From contig JBAMJV010008128.1 of NCBI GenBank assembly GCA_037951105.1, positions 62,001 through 126,000 on the forward strand: a stretch of 64,000 bases of DNA, read 5' to 3'. Position numbers and translations under genes: made by a program. This document shows, piece by piece, positions 57,424-64,000 of this stretch (position 1 is the stretch's first letter; each line of letters starts with the position of its first letter). The notes under the pieces were generated by a model. That model was not told where the DNA came from. It ran no database searches and saw only the letters and a program-made list of their open reading frames with translations. The DNA is from Echinarachnius parma. Taxonomy: Eukaryota; Echinodermata; Echinoidea; Clypeasteroida; Echinarachniidae.

Positions 57424-57967
57424 AGGGATATATAGTTGAGTTTGAAAAAAAGAGAGTACAGTTTTTGGTCAAACTGAATTTTAGTAACCAAAGCCTGCAC
57501 CATTACATTATGAAGGAATAGTTAACTCTACCATGCTCGAAAGGAATGACAAATTACGAATTACTAAGTAAAAAGCCTGTTATAAAAAAAAGCCGTTGAA
57601 AATCAAGATGTTGTTTTCTAAAATCGCATTGGTTTCAACTATTTGAAATTGTGCATGAGTTGTTTTGTTGAAATAGTGATTAGATAGAGAGATAATCAAC
57701 AACTACATGTATTTAAACAAAAACTTCTTTTGTACATTTTTCAAAAGGGGAAGCATTTAAAAAAAAGGTTTAATGGCTGGTTTAAAATTATCAAATAATT
57801 GTGAGGCCCCACAATTATTACAAATGGTACATGTTTATGAAAAGATCAGCCATTAATTTCTGCACCGATGTTTATCAAATAAGTTTATTCTGTTTATTCT
57901 GTATGCTCTTTCAAATTTGACAGTCAGTTATTTATTATCTTACCAAAACATTATGTAATGTAGCGCC
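57424..57967. mobile_element. TTAAAGGG MITE, copy F
   Basis: Same orientation as copy E; begins near AGGGATATATAGTTGAG and ends GTAGCGCCC with the right tip missing. Separates the two exon-like segments on the minus strand. Confidence 0.7.
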
Positions 57968-58085
57968 CACTATTCTTCTGAATCAGATGCAAACAGATCT
58001 TGGGAGTATAGCGTCATCTCTGTTTCGCTGTCGGCTCTGCCACCGGGTCTGGACTTATCCAAGAGTCTGTCTATGAGTATAACCT
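57968..58085 (-). other. Exon-like minus-strand segment ending in a stop, family unknown
   Basis: Acceptor-like TTTGATTTTCAG is followed by VILIDRLLDKSRPGGRADSE, TEMTLYSQDLFASDSEE and a stop at the MITE boundary. It resembles a hydrophilic protein C-terminus. A possible upstream noncoding first exon with donor CACT|GTAAGT lies at about 59523-59640. No family recognised, and the link between pieces is a guess. Confidence 0.3.
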
Positions 58086-61000
58086 GAAAATCAAACAAGC
58101 AACATAGATTAGTATTCTCCATTATCTAGAACATGAACAGGGGAACAGACTGGATAAGCCCATAGCTTGGAGTGAGTCAAGATATTACAAAATAACTCTT
58201 ATGAACATGTTCATGTAGTTGTGGCACCTCCCACCCTTTCTGGTCCCAGTTTTTTTTTTTTGTTGTTGTTGTTGCGGAAAGCAACTTATTAGCTGTGTTT
58301 CTCAAATTTGGCAAAATGGGAATTTAAGGTAAGCCTACTAAACTACAACAACAATTGTATTACTGTTTTTTACCAGTGGTAAATGCACAAATCCATACAA
58401 AAATGAAGAAAACAAACTTTAGTATAGGCCCCATCAGGTCAAATTTATTTTCCATGCAATATAAACCCGAACTCATGAATCAGGTATTTTCATCAATAAA
58501 ACAAATCAAAATGGAATTTTATATTTCACTTCTTTTGATTGCCAGTTCAACCTTGCTTTCTTATACTGAATACTGATGTGTTGTTTATTTATTCTCCACT
58601 CATGGGAATGATGGGATGGATTGTCTTTGTCACCTACAAGCTGTGCGGACAGTGAACACTACGCTTACATTATAAATATTTTTTCACAAACACCCAAACA
58701 CACGTCGTAACACTACAAAAGTGATTTGATTTTGAGATGTGGGCAATTAGCACGACAATATAGGTCTAGGCCTCTCCCCTATAAACCCTTCGGTCCATGC
58801 CAGCTAGGGAATTAAAACTAATTCGGCTACAGCTTTTGCTAAACATGCACACATAGAATCCTATTTAACCTTATAAAGTAACTAAAGCCACAGGCCCTGC
58901 GTGTGACCCTTAAGTTTATAGCATGGTTTACAAGCAGGAAAAAAGTGGTGAAAATGTGTCGAAAATTACAAATGTGTTCAGTCTGCTTAATTTCAGAGTA
59001 AATTATTTGCCTTCTTCATTCATACATCCCACTGATTCCGATGATCAGTTTAAATAAATATCCGAATGTGTTTCCATGTCTAAATAATCAAAGTGCAAAC
59101 ATTTTTCTGAAATCTGAACTAGTACAGACTAGTCTAGAGTCGAGAAGTGAAGCTGAACTAGTTTGAAGCAATAACATAAACAGTTTTACGATATCATAGA
59201 ATTGATTGATTTATTCCACCATATTTATAATGATTTGCATTCGCTGTGCTGTGCACATAGCTGATCTTATAATGAATAATAGGCCTATAGATAGGCTATA
59301 GCTAGGCTAGCCCATGGATCGTACTAACTAGCACGATCCATGGCTAGCCTATCTAGCTAGGCGCCAGGTTAACAAATTTCACACCACTCTTTCACACACA
59401 GAGCCCGGAGAAGCTACCGGTTAGCTAATTGCTGCAACCATCCCCTTTATCACCATCATGCTTCACATTCATGTCATTTATCTACGCATTATTCACCCCG
59501 TTGTAATAAAAATAAATACTTACAGTGAAACTTATTCAATTTCCTGCCATGGTAAGCCAGTCCAGGTGGTCAAGATGAGCAAAAAATACAGTTAAAAGCA
59601 CAACTGTAGCCGGGAAGTGCTGGGAGTTTAACCACGTATAAACTCGAACGCTGTGCAACAAACACATCGCGTCGAATACCCATCGCGTCGACGTCGCACA
59701 CATTTTTTTCTTCGCACAGCTTCTTTGTTATTGTTTGTTACGTTCGCATTCGGATGACCTTTGTACCGTACTACATGCAAAGCGCTAAGACCCCTTTTCT
59801 CGCGTTGCGGCCCATATAATATCGTCCATTAACAAATATTGTATTGGCTTATCAAGCCAAAACAAAAACAAATCTTAGCACAACATAATTCAAGTTTGTG
59901 CACTAACTATATTTCTTATCAAAAACCGTACGGCCTGTAATGAACTTCTAAATCAATCCATATGGGAAACAGATACAAACGATTGTATAGAAACAAAATA
60001 AACATGCTTTAACGTCCCTAAATGAGGGTTATACCTAATTTCCATAAGTATATGAATGGTATGATCGTCTTTTAGCCTTTGTGTGTAACTTGGCTAGGGT
60101 TACATAAATTGTAAATACAGTATATAAATGTAACTTTGCAAGGGTTACAAACATAGTGAATACAGTATATAAATGAAAGCAACGGGAGCGCTAAATGAGG
60201 GTAATACCTAATTTCCATAAGTACCTGTGTATCAATTGTATATCAATTGTATGCAACTTGGCTAGGGTTACACACATTGGGAATACAGTCAGTAAATGTA
60301 ACTTGGCTAGGGTTACATAAATTGTGAACACAGTATATATTTAGATAAAAACAACGGGTGCGCTCAAGGCGATGAAAGTATGTCCATGCATACATGCTCA
60401 TCAAGAAATGAGTCAATGAAGCACGGGCATGGAAATGCAGTACGGTCAAACACCTTTCCCATTAAATTCAATCACACAAAAATAGGGCTAAAAGGGATCA
60501 AAATCGAACAGATACTTTCAAATCTGCTAGTCAAAAGCAACGTAACGATTATTAAGTCTCACAAACACGGATGTAATACCTGTAATGCTCAATGAAATGA
60601 CTAATGCAAGCTCTTCTTATTCTAACAACAAACAGCTCAAACACATAATAAAACTATACATCACTAATCGAATCTAAACTTTAACCTATCATCAACCTAC
60701 AATCGCTAATATGATATATATGCTACAGTGCTAGTCTATTAATGTCATGTACGAAGTAAGTGTCATGCCCTTGTCCTCAGCGCCAAGTCATATTTAGTTG
60801 CCGCCAGCATGGTCAATCATAAGTAACTATCAATTAATATACTTCTTTTATATTCCTTAAATTACCTTATAAAACGAGGGTGAAAAAACAAATAACTACA
60901 AATATTATAAAACACATATTTTATATCTACATGCACATAGTTTGTTCAGTATACCAATACTGCAGAGACACTCTTCATTTAAGAAGTAAACTGACTGTCT

Positions 61001-61767
61001 GTCAGTTTTAATATCGCCATACTGCGACTGATAACTGCGTCTATAACCGTGGGCGCATATTGAGATACTAAATTCACTAAACTTTCCACTCAATTAAAAC
61101 AAACTTGAGCTACAAACTATTAATATGAACATGAAAGAAAAAAAACAGAACCAAAATAAACACAAAAACAGAACCAAAATAAACACAATCACTTTTTACT
61201 GCTGAAATGTTGCAGGTTTACAACGGCCTCAAACAGTGATTATAAGCCAATTAACAGTCATAGACTAGCTTGTGACATTACCATTAAATCACAAATTATA
61301 TTGCTCACCTTTCCACTGTAGATTATCAGTATTACGAAAGCCCTGGGCAATTGATCTAGTCTTAGACAAGCTTATGGGGTGGTGATGTGCTATCCAAATT
61401 CCAATTCCTTTATCATGTCCATTCTCCTTTTTAATTCAAACTATAAATTGTTTAATATACCCCAATATTATCCTAATTATATCAAAATTATTAAGAAAAC
61501 AACATATAAAATATTAATAATATTACCGTGAGCCATTTTGTGCACTCTTTCACTCTCACTCTCATTAATGGAACAAAGAAAATGTTTCTCTTACCAATTG
61601 ATGTACGTGAAGTGGAACCTATCTATATTTTCAATAAAACAATAAGAGTCAATGTCAATAAGTTCATGTCCTTGTCCATGTTGTCTGCAAACAGTCGTCA
61701 CTTATGCCTGGGCTGCGGTGCAGTCAGCGTCCCCGAAGTCAAGTACCAAACACCGATGTCACTGTCC
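58086..61767. other. LTR-element interior, unassigned, with small direct repeats
   Basis: Near 60050-60340 phrases such as AACTTGGCTAGGGTTACA and AATACAGTATATAAATG recur three or four times, about 50 bases apart. 59280-59350 has a small inverted repeat around GATCCATGGCTAGCCTA. 59640-59760 is CpG-richer (TCGCGTCGA repeated). No gene recognised. Confidence 0.45.
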
Positions 61768-61878
61768 TTGGCGATGTGGTCGTCGATGTCGTTGGCGATG
61801 TGGTCGTCGATGTCATTGGCGATGTTGTCGTCGATGTCATTGGCGATGTGGTCATCGATGTCGTTGTTGATGTCGTGC
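61768..61878. repeat. 24-bp coding-compatible tandem repeat
   Basis: About 4.5 copies of TTGGCGATGTGGTCGTCGAT plus GTCG or GTCA. On the minus strand it reads NDIDDHIA eight-residue repeats within the frame 61698-61946. Confidence 0.9.
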
Positions 61879-61896
61879 TCAATGTATGCGGTGTAC

Positions 61897-62004
61897 TCAG
61901 AGTCGATGGTCGATGTCGTCGAAGTCGTCGTCATCATCGTCGTCATCGCTGTCCTCGCCGGTTACCGGGCCGCCGTCCTCGAAGTCTTGGCCGACCAGGT
62001 TCAT
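61897..62004 (-). other. Short acidic open frame beside the 24-bp repeat
   Basis: From ATG at 62004 (context GGCACCATGA) the frame encodes 35 residues: MNLVGQDFEDGGPVTGEDS followed by an Asp run and FDDIDHRL, then a stop. The LVGQ plus acidic-run style is reminiscent of the end of nucleoplasmin-type chaperone cores, but the match is weak. It lies about 400 bases inside the LTR-bounded unit, on its coding strand. Confidence 0.25.
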
Positions 62005-63097
62005 GGTGCCAGGTGACAGTCAAAGTTGCAGGAGCAGGGCGGCCAGTTTATCAGGCGCTCGTTGTCGTCTACAGCTGCAGTCACACTGCCTGAAATTCAT
62101 CAACTCGTTTGTGTATTTCCCCAAACATTTCAAAACAATTGAATGTCGATCCAGGAACTCAGGTTGCAGTCTATTGTGATTGTGGGGTGGTAAATGGTAG
62201 CTTCATCTGTTCAAGGTCGATGAAAAGTCTCAATTCTTATTTGAAGAAATCATGCAATATAGTTAATGATGATCCTCCACGAAGAGAAAAAAAGGAAAGT
62301 TCTGCTTCAATCACAGGTGCACTTGATTGTCCATGAACGAAGAAGAGTATAATAATTATGGTAGAACAAACGTCTACAAACCTAGGTTCTCCACCATGTT
62401 GTGTTGGGATCGGATAAGATGTTATTGGCATTAGGAGAGGTACAAAATGAAGGAAGCGTGAGGCATATATTCCGGAGTAGTAGTCAAGTCTTTATTCAAC
62501 TCCTATAACTTAGGAGTATATATAAAACAAGTCTCACATACATGTAGTATATAGTATAGATCTCGGGAGCGTGGAGATAAACACGTGCTAGCCCAATGAG
62601 GGTTTGAGCTAGTTCTCCTCCTGATACCAGGGGTACACATCAATATATATCTTGTTCTTCAGAGAGATGAGAAGGACTCTCTGTTTCTTCTTAATCCAAA
62701 CACATGTCATCTTATCTACCAAGGAGGTTAAACCTCATTAGGGCATGATCAAAAGGTTTCTCAAAATAGATGAGAAGAACCGATAGAGGAGAAGAACCAG
62801 AACCGGCAACATCAGAGATTGTTTATACGATCTGTTCCGGAGCGGTAAAAGAGGAGGGGAAGCGGGCGGCATCAAAGTAGGGGATATTTATAAACAAGAT
62901 AACACAACTGAACAAGGGGGCTTTTGAAAGGAAGTCTTACAAACTTGGGAGATAACATTGATTATAAAACAACAGTGGGTAGGATTCAGAGGGTCAATAG
63001 TGTAAAGATATTATCTAGAAGGGGCGTGTGAGGGTACTGGTACTTTTACTAAGAAGGGGGAGGGTGTTTGATACAACCACTACATAACAGTAGGCTG

Positions 63098-63517
63098 CGC
63101 GCTCAAGGTTGACATGAACATAAAATGGGACAGTTTTTATATTGAAATTTGTAACCTTTCAGAGCTGTTTTTACAGGAATCAATGATATATCAACGGTCT
63201 GCGTAAAATTTTGTTTAAAAATGTCATAAAACAAATGTGTACTCATCGTAACGATAAACATAAAAAGGACAAAATGAGTGCATTTCTGCCATGTACATTT
63301 GCAATGAGACATCGTCTGCTAACACTTGATCTGTTCAACTTGTGACGTAACTAGAAAGATCCTGTATTTTTGGTCCGAAGAGCATTTAGTATCGATTCTG
63401 AGTTGAGTTTTCTAATTGCTTGTTCAGTTGGATCGTTGAAGCACATAGGACTTATAACTTATATAAATTATAATTATAATTATATAATTTCCAACATTGT
63501 AATATTCTTTGCGTAGG
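63098..63517 (-). mobile_element. Right arm of the inverted-repeat element split by the LTR element
   Basis: Inverted partner of 49034-49485, ending TTCTTTGCGTAGG. It starts only a few bases after the GTAG target duplication of the LTR element, so the LTR element landed close to the inner edge of this arm. Confidence 0.8.
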
Positions 63518-63529
63518 TAGTTTAACATG

Positions 63530-63732
63530 TGTTTGACTTCTTCCACGTATCGTCATCTTTGTCCACCTCCCCTCCCTTCTCCTCCTCCTCTTTCTCCAAC
63601 TCCTTATCCTCAGTTTGTTTCCCTTTCTCCTTCCCCTCATATTCCTCCTCACTCCCATTCTTCTTCTTCTTCATTATTTTGTTTTTCTTCGGCTTCTTTC
63701 TGTTCTCATACTTCTTCTCCTTCTTTTTCCTG
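63530..63732. repeat. Polypyrimidine (CT-rich) tract before an exon
   Basis: About 200 bases almost free of purines, rich in CTC, TTC and CCT units, on the + (coding) strand. It ends about 120 bases upstream of the HYR 4 acceptor. Confidence 0.85.
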
Positions 63733-63853
63733 ATTTATATAATGTATACACAATTGTAATATTGAAATAAAATAAAACGGCTTCCTCTTTCTCTATTCAA
63801 TGTTTTATTTACTGTAACACAAATATTTTCATATCCGGCCCTCCTTGGTTTAG

Positions 63854-64000
63854 ACATTACTCAACCGTCATTGCGGTCCTGTCCATCTCCAATCACTGCT
63901 GATCGACAACATGCATGGGGCGTTGAGGTGACCTTTGACATCCCCGTAGCAGAGGATGTGGTGGATAACAGTCTAGATATCATCACATTGCCCGCAAACC
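63854..64000 (+). CDS. Host gene exon: first part of HYR 4 (runs off the right edge)
   Basis: Acceptor TCCTTGGTTTAG; enters in phase 1. Reads DITQPSLRSCPSPITADRQH, AWGVEVTFDIPVAEDVVDNS, LDIITLPAN. It has the HYR start DxxxPxxxxCPxxI and VxFxxPxAxD. No donor seen before the edge. In-frame joining to CCP 8 (48960, phase 1) is possible without another exon. Confidence 0.9.

Larger units (their letters stand above)
49742..63089 (-). mobile_element. LTR-bounded retroelement fossil, 13.3 kb, minus orientation
   Basis: Two nearly identical LTRs (49742-50439 and 62397-63089) in the same direction are flanked by the same 4-base GTAG (49738-49741 and 63090-63093), so they entered as one unit. On the minus strand each LTR starts TGTTATG and ends ACAACA, with a TATATA box and AATAAAG inside. 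The sequence just after the upstream LTR begins TGGTGGAGAACC, a plausible tRNA primer site; AACAAGGGGA precedes the downstream LTR as polypurine tract. Roughly 1 percent LTR divergence implies a fairly young insertion. The interior shows no recognisable gag-pol domains and several nested repeats. Broken or non-autonomous; family (Ty3 or BEL-like) not assigned. Confidence 0.8.
13748..64000 (+). other. Span of the host CCP/HYR mosaic gene (partial, 12 exons visible)
   Basis: Exons with consensus splice sites and phase-compatible joins encode HYR and six-cysteine CCP (sushi) modules as repeats of HYR-CCP-CCP-CCP. CCP and HYR modules occur in secreted or cell-surface proteins such as polydom/SVEP1 and hyalin-like proteins; the function here is unknown, and adhesion or immune recognition is only a guess from the domains. 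First and last visible exons are both internal. Introns range from 145 bases to about 14.9 kb and are mostly transposable elements. No VWA, EGF, pentraxin, transmembrane or signal segment is seen in the window, so no gene symbol is given. Confidence 0.85.

Noticed and set aside
63527-63759. Ser/Phe/Pro-rich frames before the last exon
   Set aside because: They are read from an intronic polypyrimidine tract.

Overview
The window looks like AT-rich, intron-rich genomic DNA of a marine invertebrate deuterostome, most likely an echinoderm or hemichordate. This is inferred from a large sushi (CCP) plus HYR mosaic gene with phase-1 introns, abundant CR1/Jockey-type LINEs, a tRNA-derived SINE with ATT-type tails, hAT, mariner and foldback elements, and a Penelope-like element. 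The species cannot be fixed from sequence alone.

One host gene was recognised. It lies on the + strand from about 13748 to beyond 64000 and is open at both ends, with no signal peptide, start or stop seen. Twelve exons encode this order: HYR (split, 13748-13850 and 14082-14250), three CCPs (14519-14749, 15142-15339, 15485-15815), HYR (split, tail of the last exon plus 19044-19162), three CCPs (30482-30670, 34457-34648, 35652-35858), HYR (45681-45921), two CCPs (47246-47434, 48757-48960), and the first half of another HYR (63854-64000). The pattern is a repeated HYR-CCP-CCP-CCP super-unit. The third CCP of the last unit is not visible and a 15-kb repeat-filled intron sits there. All eight CCPs have six cysteines in the spacing used by selectin sushi repeats. 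The first HYR exon carries an 8-base frame disruption. The protein is presumably secreted or extracellular.

The rest is mobile and repetitive DNA, mostly inside the introns. 1-13747: an open LINE endonuclease/RT frame running off the left edge, its monomer-like upstream repeats, a 16-bp minisatellite, a 2.7-kb terminal-inverted-repeat (TIR) transposon with a nested SINE and a small spliced gene, a MITE with 34-bp TIRs, and a mariner-type element. 15.8-19 kb: a hAT-like element built of three 310-bp units. 19.8-30.4 kb: two nested inverted-repeat structures whose tips read TACCCAGRTARCAA and whose arms are packed with CCAACGTTGG palindromes (122-bp and 60-bp tandem units), enclosing a nearly identical 2.35/2.64-kb tandem duplication. 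30.7-34.4 kb: a 1.3-kb foldback element and a LINE fragment. 35.9-45.6 kb: a nearly complete but decayed PHD-EN-RT LINE interrupted by a SINE, a hairpin MITE and a hAT element with an exact 8-bp target duplication. 49-63.8 kb: a 1.1-kb inverted-repeat element split by an LTR pair that encloses 12 kb with no recognisable gag-pol.

Every retroelement that could be confidently oriented (LINEs, SINEs, the Penelope-like element, the LTR pair) points antisense to the host gene.
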